A stretch of 64,000 bases of DNA from Branchiostoma floridae (lineage: Eukaryota > Chordata > Leptocardii > Amphioxiformes > Branchiostomatidae). The position numbers and the translations under genes were made by a program. The notes below the pieces were generated by a model. It was not told where the DNA came from, searched no databases, and was given only the letters and a program-made list of their open reading frames with translations. The first letter of the stretch is position 1. The number at the start of each line of letters is the position of its first letter. The stretch covers positions 17,463,959 to 17,527,958 of the forward strand of contig NC_049987.1 in the NCBI RefSeq assembly GCF_000003815.2, in the 5' to 3' direction. This document shows positions 1-12,900 of the stretch, piece by piece.

Positions 1-1237
1 GTTTATTTGTATACTTGTTATATGGTGCATATAAAAGTCATAAGAAGTATAATCTGGTAACATACTAGGCTAACGACGTAATGTCATAGCAAGGGCGTTA
101 TAACGTCCCTGGTCATAGGTACGGACTAGTTGACAGTATGTGCTATAGGCCAGCATAGCTGTTGTCTTATATCGGAGTGTTACTTAACAGATTAGACGAA
201 GAAAGGTGCAGTAGCCAGACGTTGTTGTAAAATAAAACTACCGCATTTTCTCGATTGAAGTACGCATCCTGATTTGAGCCAAGTTCCAGGCAAATAGATA
301 AGAATAGAAATAAAATTGTTGATAACATTTTTACAACACGTACTATCTTTCTACAACAATAGTCACGCTATACTGACGTACAATATTAGCCAAAAGTATG
401 CATTAAGTATTTGTCTCAATTGACCTCGAGTTTGGTAATGCTGTGAAGGCTTGAACAGGTGATTACTTGTTTTGGGTATCTGTGGAAGGTAAATTAAAAA
501 AAAAGATAGGTTTCAGTTAGTAAATGCACATTAATGTACCGCTTCTACTAAGTTTTCTTAACATTTCTGGGCGTGTCTGTGTGTGTGTATGTGTATGTGT
601 GTATGTGTGTGTGTTGGGACAGAAAGTGTGCTGTGCGTTTGGGCCCACTGGTGGCTTTTTTTTAATTACTAGGGGGATCTTTATTTCCGGCTTTGAAGGA
701 GAATGACCAACAAGAACGGGTTGATCTTTGGTATGTAGATATCTAAACTGATGATTTACAGGATTGAATTTGAATTATGCAAATCAAGAGTCATATTCAT
801 AATCAACAAGGAAATATATAAATCCATTGCATTCCATGGTTAGCTAGGACTCTCAAACACGTCACATATGTAAATGAGAAAAATAGGAATACCGATTGAT
901 ATCAACTATACAAATAGCGACCTAGTTTCCTTAATCAACGAGAAAATACTTTCATTCTATGGTGTTAAATGATGGGAATTTTATTATTGTGACACGTCGC
1001 AAGAACGAAATTCCCATTAAAAATTAAACAAAAGTGAACATTATTGGACATAAATTAAGCAAATCGGGGCCTTGCTCACATAATTAATGAAGGAATACCA
1101 CAATAGCTAAGACAAGAGTCAAATACGTTGAACAACATATGCTATTTGAGTACAGAAGGTGACATTAACTGAATGAGCCCCTTATTTGCATAATCAGAAG
1201 AGATACATTCATCATAACTCACTCGAAAATGTTAACG
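1..1237. other. Non-coding flank downstream of the minus-strand lectin gene
   Basis: No gene is recognised here. The stretch is AT-rich and contains a GT microsatellite at about 576-618, followed by a short tract (about 660-770) that resembles the start of the repeat family seen near 29.7-30.5 kb and 60.7-60.9 kb (phrases about an ending 'gaacgggttgat...ttggtatgta'). Any polyadenylation site of the minus-strand lectin gene should lie here, but no convincing one was picked out. Confidence 0.5.
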
Positions 1238-2145
1238 TCATTTAGTGAAAGTTTGACGTCGTGGAACTCTCATTTTTTCAAATGAAACATTGGCAAGGCA
1301 TCTGCTTATTTTAAAGTTGATGATCGATTTCCAATTTCTATTAATTAATTTGTGTCTCTTTCTACAGCTGTTAAAATGATACGAACCTGACGGTATGATT
1401 TGGCAGATGAAATTACGTCGGCCGGTACACCCATAGTCATTCCAGTTGATGTCATTGTAGACTCGCCAGTACATGTACAGGACACAGCGCTGGTGCCCTG
1501 TTCCGTTGTTACTGGGTTGTCCCTCTCCCCACATGCTGAAGTTGGTCCCCAGTGGGGTTCCGTCTATCCACTCCCACCTCCCGTTTTCCCGCTGACTGTG
1601 CAAGCCGAACCAGAACTTGGCGAACTTGAACTTGGCTGAATCGATGAGGGAGATGAGGAAGGCGTTGATGCCGGCATCACGGGGCATGGCGAGGGTGCCT
1701 CCGTCGGCGACACAGGCAGCAGCCGCCTCTCGGAACTGCTTACGTGTTTCAAACGGTTTGTAGCAGACTTCGCGGTACTTCTGGTAGTCGTTTGGGCAGA
1801 AGGCTGTAAAATAGGACCCGTATATAACTTAACTTGGTCACAGTCGAAAAACATGTACAGTACTAGCCGAAACTGGCTTGGCAACCACCTGGCACAAAAC
1901 AGACCTTCTGTCTGTCTGTGTGTTTGTGTGTATGTAATGCTATATACATATGTGGGTTTATATGCGAGTTTGGGTGTGTATGCGTGTGTGTGCGTGTGTG
2001 TGCGTGTGTATATGTGTGTGTGTGACTGTGTAATTATGTTTGTGTATGCGTGTATGTATGTGTGTGCGTGCGTGCGTGCGTGCGTGCGTGTGCATGCACG
2101 TGTGTGTGTGTCAATGCAGGTATGTTTGTGTGTGTGTGTGTGTGT

Positions 2146-2176
<31 letters not shown>

Positions 2177-5100
2177 AAACATTTAGATGCCAGAGTTACA
2201 AAATGTGGATAACAGCTTTAGATTTGTACGTGCAAAATTTTCATTAGCCATCAAGTTACAACATTCTCATAAACTTTGTAAGCTTTCGCCATTTGTGTTT
2301 CAAGTTTGATTCCCATGTCATTTATTAATAATCTATCCATCCAAGGATCGTAAAATGTCATAAGAAACTTAAAACGTTTGCCCACAAAATTGTTATAACA
2401 AAAATATTCTTACAGAAAGGTCGGCTGGTGGCAGTTGTAGGATGTGCTTTCTCTGGTTTGTTTTGCTGGTTTTTGATATTAGTATCAATTTTCTCCAGGC
2501 GCTGCAGATTCTCACTCTCTGGGATGTCTGTCAGGATGGGAAGGTTCGTTTGCTTTTCCGGGGCTTTCCCGTCTTTTTTTACACCTTCTGTAAAGTCCCC
2601 TGGCATTTGCAGTGTCTGTAGGTGCAACGGAATGTGTCAACATCACATTTTGTTTCAAAATCTTTTTTTTTTTAAATTCAACATCAAAGTACAAAACAGG
2701 ACAGAGAGGTAATACACTCTAGCAGTACGCTNNNNNNNNNNNNNNNNNNNNNNNNNNNNNNNNNNNNNNNNNNNNNNNNNNNNNNNNNNNNNNNNNNNNN
2801 NNNNNNNNNNNNNNNNNNNNNNNNNNNNNNNCATATAAGTCAGGTTACAAGGTAGTTGCAAAACGTTTCGTATGTACAAATGACTGGGTTAACTGTAAGA
2901 TACTGCAGTTTGTAGAATGTGACAGGAAAGGTGAACCCCTTAATAGTTGATGGATACGGGCTGATTCGGATAAACAATTGAAGTCAAGAGTATTGCCAAG
3001 CAGGTTCTGTAGATTGCCGAAAAAAATTAATTCTGTATTAAAATCTATTTCTATTCCAACTTTGTGATACAATATGTGGCGCGGTAACAGTGCACGCCAT
3101 TTTTCAACCGTCTTTTCAACTTTGACACTGACAATGTATTATGGTACACATACATGCATGCAGCAATACACAAATGTACAATATGCAAATACATTATCAT
3201 ATAAATAAAATGTATATGTACAACGATGCAAAACGATATAAATGAAACAGTCAAAATTAGACTTAAGTTAGTGAAGTACTTTTCAACACCTTCCCAATAC
3301 TGGAATGGCACAAATGCATAGAGCAAAACACTTATGAATAATAAAACAAATGTTTCATTTGTTCAACAAAGGTAAAAAATATATACAAATGAAACAGTTC
3401 AGTTAGACTGAAATTAGTGAAGTTCATATCTGCCTTGTGGTGCTGCTGACATAAGATTAAATTAATATTTGAACGAAATTTTACAATGTATAAACTTTTT
3501 AAGCTAATGTGTAGCTTTATATTATGATATTCAAGAATCACTGTTTTCATGTTACCTTTTGTAGATTTTCAAACGCATTTGATTGATCAGCAATGGCTGC
3601 TCCGGTTTTCTCCTCTAGCTGACTCACTGACAGCTTTATGTTCATCACCGCCACACCTACAAAAGATGAAAGCAACACCGAATCATATAGATTAAAGAAC
3701 GTCTGGAAATTTAGTTCAAGAAGTAACGAAGACTCATATGCCAAAAAGCAGTTACTAAAGTAGATATTTGCAGATAGTATCCACTATCTTTCGTCAGTGA
3801 AGCTGAAAGAAGCTGGTCTTTTATACCCTATAAAATATGAATAGAGACAATTTTAGATGTTTATTAGGAAACATGGCAAGACAAAGTCAAGCTGAAGACA
3901 ATTTTGGATTCCAAAGGGAAACAAAGCTAAGAAACAGTTGATACAAATGAGTCATTTAGCTCCTGTTGTTTTGGTTACAGGAGCTAAATGTTAATGTTCA
4001 TCGACGTAGCGTAGACTCAATCTATTGAAAGACCGCAATACTCATTTAGAAAGACAACACCAACCTATAGACGGCAGACTTGCACCATATATCATATATG
4101 TAAGAAAATCAGAATTCTGAAAAATTCTCCAGAGTTCTGGCTCAGGTTCCCAAAATTCTCCGGAATTCTGGTGCAGATCCAGCATTCTAAAGAATTCTGG
4201 GAGCCTAAGCCGGAGAATTCTGCCCGAATTCTGAAGAATTTTGGAGAATCCTCCAGAATTGGCTTTGCTCCTGGAGAGATCTAATTGCAATCCACATATA
4301 AGTTACCTTTTAATATACCTTATTTGTAAGGGTTAATAATTTTGGCTACTCATTTTTCAAATTATTAAGGTTTTTCGACATGTCCGGAATCAACCTCGTT
4401 TAAAAGTCTAAAATCAATCTGGAGGGCGTTGTCTGCATATTCGGCTCAAGAAGTAACACGACTCAATCTATAGAGAGATCACATTACATGTACTTACCCA
4501 GAAAGATCACAACAACCAGTAGACAGCAGTTCAGTACCAGGGACAGGACAGTGATTGTCTTCTTCATGGTGCCGGTCCGGACTCGGAACTGAACAGGGCT
4601 TCTAATGCCGTCTTCTGAGTTGGAACCAGTGGTGACATCATCGGTAGAGAATTCTGAGAAGACCAACATGAAGATTTTTTAGCTGGGTTTGAAGGTGCGG
4701 TTAGATGTTTTGTGCCGTGTATTTCGGGGAACAGTTTAGATAGGATAACGTACGAAAAGAATACGTCGAACGAAAAACTATTAAAGGCAGTGGTGTCAAA
4801 AAAATGTTTTAGAGGTGTCTACGCTGAAGCCTTCCACGTTGCGGAACACGTGATGCAGTACCTTTGTTTACTGCAAGGGGTCTCCCCGAAGATTTTAAAA
4901 GAACTAGAAAGGCCGACATTTGCTTGAGAGCAAATACAGCATATTTCAGCCATCTCCCTCCCCATGCAACAATAGGCTATTTCAATATCACCCATTTGAA
5001 AAATCACTTTTACTAATGACGGTTTAACCCAAAAATGAGTCTTACAAAATTCCCCTGTTCAAGAATGGACTCCAGTGCACCCTATGTGAATTTGCACAAT

Positions 5101-6501
5101 AGACCAGTCCAGAAATACTCCCACTGAAACCTTGGCCTTTTGAATAAGAAACCAAATCCAAAATTGAATTTAGCAAAAAAGGTCCCAGTGCAAAAAAGGT
5201 ATAATAGACCAGTCTAAAAACACTTCCACTAAAATTGAATTTTGAATCATCACCCGTTCAAAACTGAATTTGAAAAAATCCCCCTTCCGTGTGCAAAAAA
5301 TGGACTCTTCCATGTAAAGTAGAGCAGTCCAAAAATACATCCGCTAAAATAGGACTTTGACATAATCACTGAAGTCCAAAAAATGATTTAAAAAAAAGCC
5401 CCCTCTATGCAAGAATGGACTCTTCCAGAACACCCATGTAAAATTGCAAATTAGACCAGTCCAAAAATAACCCTACTGAAAGACTTTGACAAACTAGAAG
5501 TCACCAAAGTCCAAAATATCAATTTTGAAAAATCCCCCCTCAGTGCGAGAATAGACTCTTCCAGCACACGTTCTGTAAAATTGCAAAATAGACCTGTCCA
5601 CAAATGCATCCACTGAAAGACTTCACCAGTCCAATGATGAATTTAAAAAAAAAAATGAACCCCTCCGTGTAAGAATGGACTGTTCCAGATAACACCGGGC
5701 TCGCTGATTGGCTGCCACCCCCCCTCTTTAGGATATAGATTCAGGCTAAGTGATTGGTTACCTATCTAATTAGATTAAATAGACATATATGCCAGTAGGT
5801 CCAATCTGCAGCTGGGGGTCAACGACCTTAAGGTCATTGACCCCTCTGGCTATTGGAAAATGACAAAAAATCCCCAAATATATCATTTTGACGTAGTATA
5901 TGACAAAAATTATACATGTGTCATTTGAATAAATATCTAGTGCACCCTTTTACCAAAATTTAGGTCATTTGGTTTTAAAACCAGAGCACAAGAGCCAAAA
6001 GTGTACTTTTTGGTCATAAAATGGCCAAATAATCGCAAAATTGAGCATTTTTTTGTACCGTATGCCTCAAGTGTTATTGAATCCATGTGCGCATATGTCT
6101 AGGGCACTCCTATACTAAATTTCAGGTCATCCGGTTCTAAAACCAAGGTACAGGTGCCAAAAGTGTCCTTTTTTGATAAAAAAATGACCAAAAAAATGGC
6201 AAAAATAAGTATTTCGTTATACTGTACACCAAAACTGATATTGAATCTATATGGGGGACTTATCAAGGCACATCTGTACCAAATTTCAGCTCATTCGGTT
6301 ATAATACCAGGGTACAAGGGGCCCAAATATACAGTTTTGGTCTTAAGATGGCCAAAAAACCTTAATAAAATCATTTAAGAGACAGATATGGAAAAAATGA
6401 AAAAAACGTCCGAGGGTATCGGCCCACTCTACCTTTGTGCCAAATTTCAAGTCATTCGGTTGAGGAACAACGGAGATACCGTGTTCTGAAGATTTGACAG
6501 G

Positions 6502-6536
<35 letters not shown>

Positions 6537-8279
6537 AACATTACGAATACAATATATTTCACCATACCTATGGTATGGCTGAAATATAATGACTTCACTA
6601 ACGTTTGCCATTTATGAATTTGCTCTATGATCGTAAAAGACCACGATTTTACTACTTGGTCGATACGAGATTCATAATAGATTGTAAAGTAGGACTGAAA
6701 AAAAACCTTAATATGTAAAAATGTAAAGAATTTTCCTGCTACTCTATTTTTACGCTCTCTTGACGTTTATTAAATTTAGCGGAGGTAAAGGGAACTGCAG
6801 CCGACGCACACGGAAAGCTGGTTATAATATTCATCCGCAGTCTACACCGAACTGATTTTGTCATGACATTTTTTTTTCACTCAAGGAGTTTGTACCCAAA
6901 AGTACAATATGCTATTGAAGCCACGGATACATATACATGTACTATGTTCTGCGGCCAAATAATTTTGAATTTTTATAGCTAATTACACGGTGTTTGGCAT
7001 ACAGATGCAGTGATACAGTCATTATCTCGAAGCAGAGTTTCGGCTCCGCCTGTTTTTTTATGACGTGTTTTTAAGGCGTTTTTGTCATGCTTTCTATTTT
7101 TCACTGTTTTCTTTATAATATGTCTGTCATTTGGCCGGCGGACATAACGAAAATGGTACAAAATAGAAGGCTCGACAAAAACATCTAAAATCACATCTAA
7201 AAAAAGCAGGAAGGCTGTGTCTACACGTATATTGAAAACATAGGTATACGTAGGGTGTGCATGGGTTTATATTCTTATACAACACACGCCACAAGTGGAA
7301 TGCTGCAAAACGTGCTCAGACTATGTTTTCGTTGATACATGATATATTGGAAAATAGCTGATGGTGTTTAGTCATTTCTCACATTTCCAGTGAGAATGAA
7401 ATGTGCTGAATGTGTCGTTCAAGAACAAGAAAGACTGCTTTTCAAAACAATTTATCTCTTTCGGTTTCTTGTGAAATGGTATGATCATAAGATATTCACA
7501 ATGGCGCATATTTTTTTCTGGAATGGCGCTGTCTTCATGGCAATAACGTCTGACGCTCTCGTAACCTTATTCATGTCAGTTTTACATTGTCACGGCCAAA
7601 ATGTAAGAATTATCAATCTATGTAAAAAGTATTATAAACCCCATCTGTCGATCCATTTTTAGCGGCGTAGTCGAAAATACAGCATTTTTTCTAAACCATA
7701 AATGACAATATTTTCACGGCCATACTTTCTGTTTCTCCCGCAGCGTTCTCCAGGTCCGGAGCCCCCCTTGTAAAAGAAACTGCCGTCGAACCGACCCTAC
7801 CAAAACCTACCATAGCAAACACTTGCCGAACCCACCTTTTTTGGTCAACCTATAGCGCAAGCATTTGTCATAAAACTTTAGGACTGACTTCTGAGTAATG
7901 AAGTCAATATTATAGAACCGTTTTCCTCCAACATATTCTCCTCACTTCCTTTGAAATAGCAAAATTTGCGTCAACAATGTATATTTGTAGAACTTGGATA
8001 AGATGTTGAAATCTTGAGGCATTTAACAGGATCACTTCGGCCAAAAATTAAAGGAAAACCTAGGCCTTACTTAATTAAGAATGACAATGTCTTTACGGCC
8101 ATACCTTCTGTTTCTCCCGTAGCGTTCTCCACGTCCAGAGCCCCCCTCGTGAAAGAAACTCCGGATCCCGACGAACCGATCGGACAGGCCTCCTCGTAAT
8201 CGCCATCAGCGTCCACGTTGTCTTTGCATGTTGCATAGACCTTACAGGCTTCCTTGTAGTAGTAGACGTTTTGCTCCAT
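1238..8279 (-). CDS. Type II membrane C-type lectin-like receptor (minus copy of a head-to-head pair)
   Basis: Five coding exons: 8105-8279, 4498-4653, 3556-3656, 2414-2615, 1238-1803. All junctions are GT-AG and phases agree, giving 1200 nt or 399 residues. Order: a tyrosine- and acid-rich cytoplasmic tail starting [12 protein letters not shown] (Tyr 6-8, 15, 28); one membrane segment at about 91-115 ([18 protein letters not shown]); a short coiled-coil stalk (exon 3, SVSQLEE); a polar stalk (exon 4); then a long-form C-type lectin domain from Cys214. The domain has WIDGTPLG, a QPS triplet at the usual EPN/QPD sugar-selectivity position, WND, and the expected cysteines. QPS is atypical, so sugar binding is uncertain. 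The ATG at 8279 was chosen because it matches the plus-strand paralogue's start. The stop present in the paralogue (CCG-TAA) is CCG-TCA here, so the frame runs 50 residues further (350-399), unless an unseen splice removes it. An assembly gap lies in intron 3. A sensing or adhesion role at the cell surface is inferred from the fold only. Confidence 0.82.
1909..2178. repeat. GT/GC alternating purine-pyrimidine tract
   Basis: About 270 bp of (GT)n, (GTGC)n and (CG)n, including a run of ten alternating C and G near 2150. It lies in intron 4 of the minus-strand lectin gene, between exons at 2414 and 1803. Open frames across it (for example 1853-2212) are low-complexity VCVCVC translations and are not genes. 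Such tracts are classic Z-DNA formers. Confidence 0.9.
2732..2831. other. Assembly gap (100 N)
   Basis: Exactly 100 N, the conventional placeholder for a gap of unknown size. It falls in intron 3 of the minus-strand lectin gene (between exons 3556-3656 and 2414-2615), so that intron's true length is unknown. Confidence 0.99.
4111..4260. repeat. Cluster of short GAATTC-centred palindromes
   Basis: Roughly 150 bp built from repeated variants of an AGAATTCT/AGAATTTT core alternating with CTCCAGA/CTCCGGA. It is a miniature of the palindrome-built arms of the fold-back element at 46609-47894. It lies in intron 2 of the minus-strand lectin gene. Confidence 0.6.
4901..6588 (+). mobile_element. Non-autonomous repeat element, copy 1 (about 1.7 kb)
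   Basis: It starts GAACTAGAAAGGCCGACATT and ends in a hairpin (CCATACC-TAT-GGTATGG) followed by GGCTGAAATAT. The 3' end ATGGCTGAAATAT is the reverse complement of ATATTTCAGCCAT near the left end (4941-4953). The inside has degenerate tandem modules ('ccaaatttcaggtcattcggt', 'tggactcttcca') and a (GAAA)n run at 6505-6538 just before the 3' end. A second copy on the same strand is at 11056-12467. No intact ORF was seen. The class is uncertain: the 3' hairpin could suggest a Helitron-like or other TIR element. Confidence 0.75.
7725..7790 (-). pseudogene. Partial duplicate of lectin exon 1 (3' edge and donor)
   Basis: About 60 bp closely match the 3' end of exon 1 at 8105-8165, including the region just before the donor, but the duplicate lacks the start codon and the conserved N-terminal tail. 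It sits in intron 1 of the minus-strand lectin gene about 360 bp beyond the real exon, which fits a local tandem duplication. Confidence 0.6.
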
Positions 8280-9911
8280 GTTGTAAGTAGGCACCCCTTC
8301 TTACCATACCCCAGTCTTACTCCAACACCAACGCGTTATGTCGACCTAGACCTATTTCCCTTGTTTTGCAACATCGCTGGCAATGATTGTCTGCTTGCTT
8401 GACACGTGTATGCAATACCAGGAATATTGCATAATTGAAATCATCGCTTGCTTTTTAACCGTCTTTCTAACCGTTATATCAAGACACAGAATACCGTACT
8501 CTTTTTGCATTTTGCATATATACTAATAGTTTGGAAAGTTTTGGATGTTTTTTTATGAATATTCGGTTATATATCTCGGCGGCTTTTATTTTCAATACTA
8601 GTTAAAGAGGTCTTAACTCAATAATCTACAATTCCGTCAGGTCAATAGGAAGACACACCAAGTGAGGTGAAATAATGTTCTAACCATTGTAATAACTATT
8701 ATCACGAGAAAAAGTAACTATCACAGATTTCGGCTGCAAAGCATTACCTGAACTACTATTCATTTTAAATGTAATAAATAGACAGTTCTCAGAAAGCAAA
8801 GAAAAAAATGGGCAAGAGAATTAATTGCAAATTTAACATACACACGATGCAAGGTCTACGTGCAAGGAGAGTAAGTTGAAAACTTGCAAACATCTTGTCA
8901 GTCTCAGCACGAGAATGCAACACTGTAACACCAAATAGCAGTTACTAAAGCAACTGGATATGGTTTTGGAAACGGTCAGATGTTTCAGGTAGCATCCACT
9001 ATCTTGCGTCAGTGACACTGAAGAAAGCAGGTTAAAGAGCATTTTTGGCTGTGTTCCAAATCTCAAGCACATACTACTACCATGTCCCTAGCATGCAATA
9101 TAAAGTATACGTATTGCTTCTGTGCTACGTGCACTTTTCTTGCATTTTTAGGTTATAAGACCGTAGCTATGATTCAACATGCCTAATTAGTTACTTCCCA
9201 TTGAATTTGACGCCTATGTGGGCGTACATGTCGAATGCAGGAAACGATCTGAAAAAAATTGTTGTTTGTGGTAATGAATAGGCTTTAATTCAGTTATTTT
9301 GTTCTGTTCGTGCACTTCAAACCTAGCTCGTGGTTGCCTGGTACTTTTTCAGTTACAAAGAACTTGTGCCTTATATTAACTATATTAATTATAATTATAA
9401 TGATGATAATATTGAGTGTATTTTGCAGCCGGTAGGTACCCAAAGTGTGGATAATGAGGCTGTTTAACGTGGCCGAGGCACCTCCTCGAGCCATTAAATA
9501 TAACATAGATGTTGCCGAACTCTAGTTTGCTTCCTGTTTTCACAGAAAAACATTTGCTCGGTTTCTTGTCGTAAATGTGGGTACAACAAATGAAGACCGC
9601 CGAGATCTTCAATATAATATTCATAGGAATGCATAAGAAAGATAAAAACTTATTAAAACTGCGCCAGAAACGCATGATATTTTGAATCGATGTGTCTTGA
9701 AGAGTGTCTTGGTTAGAAAAAAGGTTAGAAAAAAACGTGATGATTTGACTTATGCAAGATTCCTGGTATCGTATACACGTGGCAGGCAGACAATCACTGC
9801 GAGCGATGTTACAAAACAAGGAAGATAGGTCTAGGTCGATCGATATAACGTGTTGTTGGTGAAGGTATACTGGTAAGATATAGAAGGTAAGAAGAGGGGT
9901 CTGTTTACAAC
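8280..9911. promoter_or_regulatory. Shared divergent promoter region of the two lectin genes
   Basis: It lies between the two head-to-head start codons. At least 330 bp on each side (about 8280-8610 and 9575-9911) match as reverse complements. Conserved blocks include CAGACAATCA, GCGATGTT, AAAACAAGG, ATAGGTCTAGGTCGA and, further out, GGTTAGAAA and CCGCCGAGAT. The spacer at about 8611-9574 shows no mirror match and holds a dispersed repeat at 8937-9030. No TATA box was assigned. Whether it drives both genes together is inference. Confidence 0.65.
8937..9030 (+). repeat. Dispersed repeat ('gttactaaagcaactggatatgg' family)
   Basis: About 95 bp containing GTTACTAAAGCAACTGGATA, CGGTCAGATGTTTC and GCGTCAGTGACACTGAA. 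Related copies lie at about 3748-3812 (intron of the minus-strand lectin gene) and 31794-31875 (next to a MITE). The class is unknown and no terminal repeats were identified. Confidence 0.6.
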
Positions 9912-12900
9912 ATGGAGCAAAACGTCTACAAGGAAGCCTGCAACGTCTATGCAACCTGCAAAGACAACGTGGACGGTGATGACGACTACGAAGAGGCGCG
10001 CACGGTCAGTTCATCGGGAGTTTCTTTCACGAGGGCGGCACCGAATCTGGCGACGGTTATAGAAGAGTTAGAAGGTATGACCGTGAAAACATTGCCATTA
10101 TAACCTGGTTACCATCCGTTTTCTACCGGGGCTTTTTTTATACTAGCTACATTATTTTTTTTACACCCTTGACCTCTCATCACTATCGGTCAACGCCAAA
10201 GTTTCCCTTTTACTCCTTGGTAGTCCTTTACATTCATCTGTTGTCAACTCCAATATTCTATTAACAACCCAAAACTTCATCACTACAACTAAGCGTTTTT
10301 AAAAAACACAGTTGTCCTCGCATTTTTTGTAATGTGTCCAATTATTTCATCATTGGGTGGGAAACTGGACTTGCGTTTATTCTTTCTTGTTATATTATGT
10401 ACAATGTATCATTTTCTGTCTAATGTGATTTTCCTTTGCTTTTCATTTGTACTTGATTTCTCTCTGTAAAATATGTATGCTTTTTTATGTAAGGGGTAGC
10501 GTCAAAATAAGTCTTGTAGTTGAGTGCGCTACCTCTTTGTCATATTGTATTACAGTTTAAATGTTTGAATAAAAAAAAAAGAAAAAAAAAAAAAGAAAAC
10601 GGAGAGTACCCAGCTATTCTTGTAAGGCCTAGAAACAAAGGCTGTTTTTCCGACTACGCCCCTAACGCTAATAAATAGGGGTTCTCTTTTTTCCTTTTAT
10701 TTTCATTTTGGCCGAAGTTATCCTGTAAAAAGTGTAAAATGCCTCAAGACATTGGTATTTTCAACACCATATCTAAGTTCTACAGATTAATACAACTAAC
10801 AGATCAATACGTAAAATTTTCTATTTCAAAGGATATGACGAAAATATGTTTGGAGGAAAATGGTTTAACAATATTGATTTAATTACTCTGAAGTCAATAC
10901 TAAAGCTTTATGACAAATACTAGCGCTACTGGTCTACCAAAAATGCTACGGTCGGCAGCTTTTTGCTTAGGTCGGTCGAAACACAACTTTTAATAAATTA
11001 TTTCTTATGCCTAAGAATATCCGCCATTGTGATGAATATTATGTAAACATGTCAAGAACTAGAAAGGCCGACATTTGCTTGAGAGCAAATACAGCATATT
11101 TCAGCCATCTCCCTCCTCATGTAACAATAGACTGTTCCAAAATCACTCATGTGCAAAAATGGAACACTTCTGCTTAAAATGACTTCTAACTACTAATCAC
11201 ACTTATGAGCAAAAATGAATCTTACAAAAACCCCTTCAAGAATGGACTCAAAAAAATAGACGACTCCAAAAACACTTCCGCTAAGAAATGGAATTTGGAA
11301 TCATCAGCCGTCCAAAACCATATTTGCAAAAAATCCCCCCTCTGTGCAAGAATCGACTCTTCCTGTTATGCCCCTATGTAAAGTGGAGCGATCCAAAAAT
11401 ATATCAGCTAAAATAGTCAGCGAAGTCCACAAAATGAATTTTAAAAAATACCCCCTTCGTCGTAGAATGGAATCTCCCAGCTCACCCTGTTTGACATTGC
11501 ACAATAGACAAGTCCAGAAATACTCACAGTACATGGCCTTTGCATAAGAAGCAACCCAGTCCAAAACTGAATTTTAAAAAAAGTCCCCCGTGCATGAATG
11601 GGCTCTTCCAGATAAAACAAGGCTTGCTGATTGGCTGCCGAATCCTCCTCATGTAAAGTCTTCAGGTGGGGGTAAACTTCCATTTAACAAATGGAATTCG
11701 GAATCATCACCCATGTCCAAAACTGATTTTTTTTAAATCCCCCCCTATGTGCAAAAATGGACTGTCCCAGTAGTAGTCTTATGTCAAGTGGATCAGTGCG
11801 AAAACACTTCCGCTAAAAAAAACATTGGCATTATCACCAAAGTCTAAAAGTAAATTTTAAAATACACCCCCTGTCCAACAATGGACTCTTCCAGCAAAAT
11901 AAGCTCGCTCATTGGCTGGCCATTAATTGGATTTACCTTGTCCACCAACCACCTGGATGTCTATGGACTAGGTAGGTAGGTAGATAATTGGATCTACCTG
12001 GCACACCTGTGGCCCTGACACACCAGAATGACCTAGAGGTCGTTGACCTCGGCACTCCAACCTTACCTATCCTAAACTCTCCCACAAAAACCTCCTTAAG
12101 GAGCCATTTTGAAGTGATTTATACTACATATTATACATGGATCCTTTGAATAAGTATCTAGGGCACATCTGTGCCAAATTTCAGGTCATTTGGATGTAAT
12201 ACCATGGTACAGGGGGCCAAAATATACAGTCTTGGTCCAAAAGTTGCAATAAAACCTCAATAAAATCATATAAGGAGCAGATATGAAAGAAATAAAAAAA
12301 ACACACTTGGGTATTGGCCCACTCTACCCTTGTGCCAAATTTCAAGTCATTTGGTCCAGAAACGGCGGAGATGAATCGCTTTGAAAATTTGACAGGAGAA
12401 AGAAAGAAAGAAAGAAACATTACGAATACAATATATTTCACCATACCTATGGTATGGCTGAAATATAAATATATACCATTGCACCAGAGATGGAAATAAA
12501 CAGTTTCTTTTGGTCTTGTAACCTTTTTGTTGAACGAAAAAAACCGACACATTTTACTTGTATTAAGTACAAATTGATGTCTTCATAGCGTCATCATTAT
12601 AAGATGAAGGACGATTTTATTACAAATTACTGAAATGTGACGTCATTTTCAAGACATTCCAGCGCTTGCGTAGCGTAGCGTCGAGTAGTGTCTTTTTACT
12701 TTCCCGTCATGCAATGCGTGCATATCATTAATATCACTAGCCAGGAATTGTGCCATGTAATATCCTTGTGCCCAATTGCAAACTTCACCAAACAGCAGTG
12801 TTTTTCTGAAAATACTATTGATTGATGATATTATACTACTTGTGCATCAGAAATACATAAATGCACCAAAAAGCACCCATGGGAAAGTAAAGAAAAGGAT

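Noticed and set aside
1400..1639. Plus frame of 79 codons
   Set aside because: Antisense shadow of the lectin-domain exon at 1238-1803.
1853..2212. Cysteine/valine-rich plus frames
   Set aside because: Pure GT/GC microsatellite translation, antisense to a lectin intron.
2350..2640. CRISPR-like or phage-like interpretation of the short repeats in the window
   Set aside because: Introns, SINEs and animal gene families make this a eukaryotic nuclear locus. No direct-repeat/spacer pattern was found.
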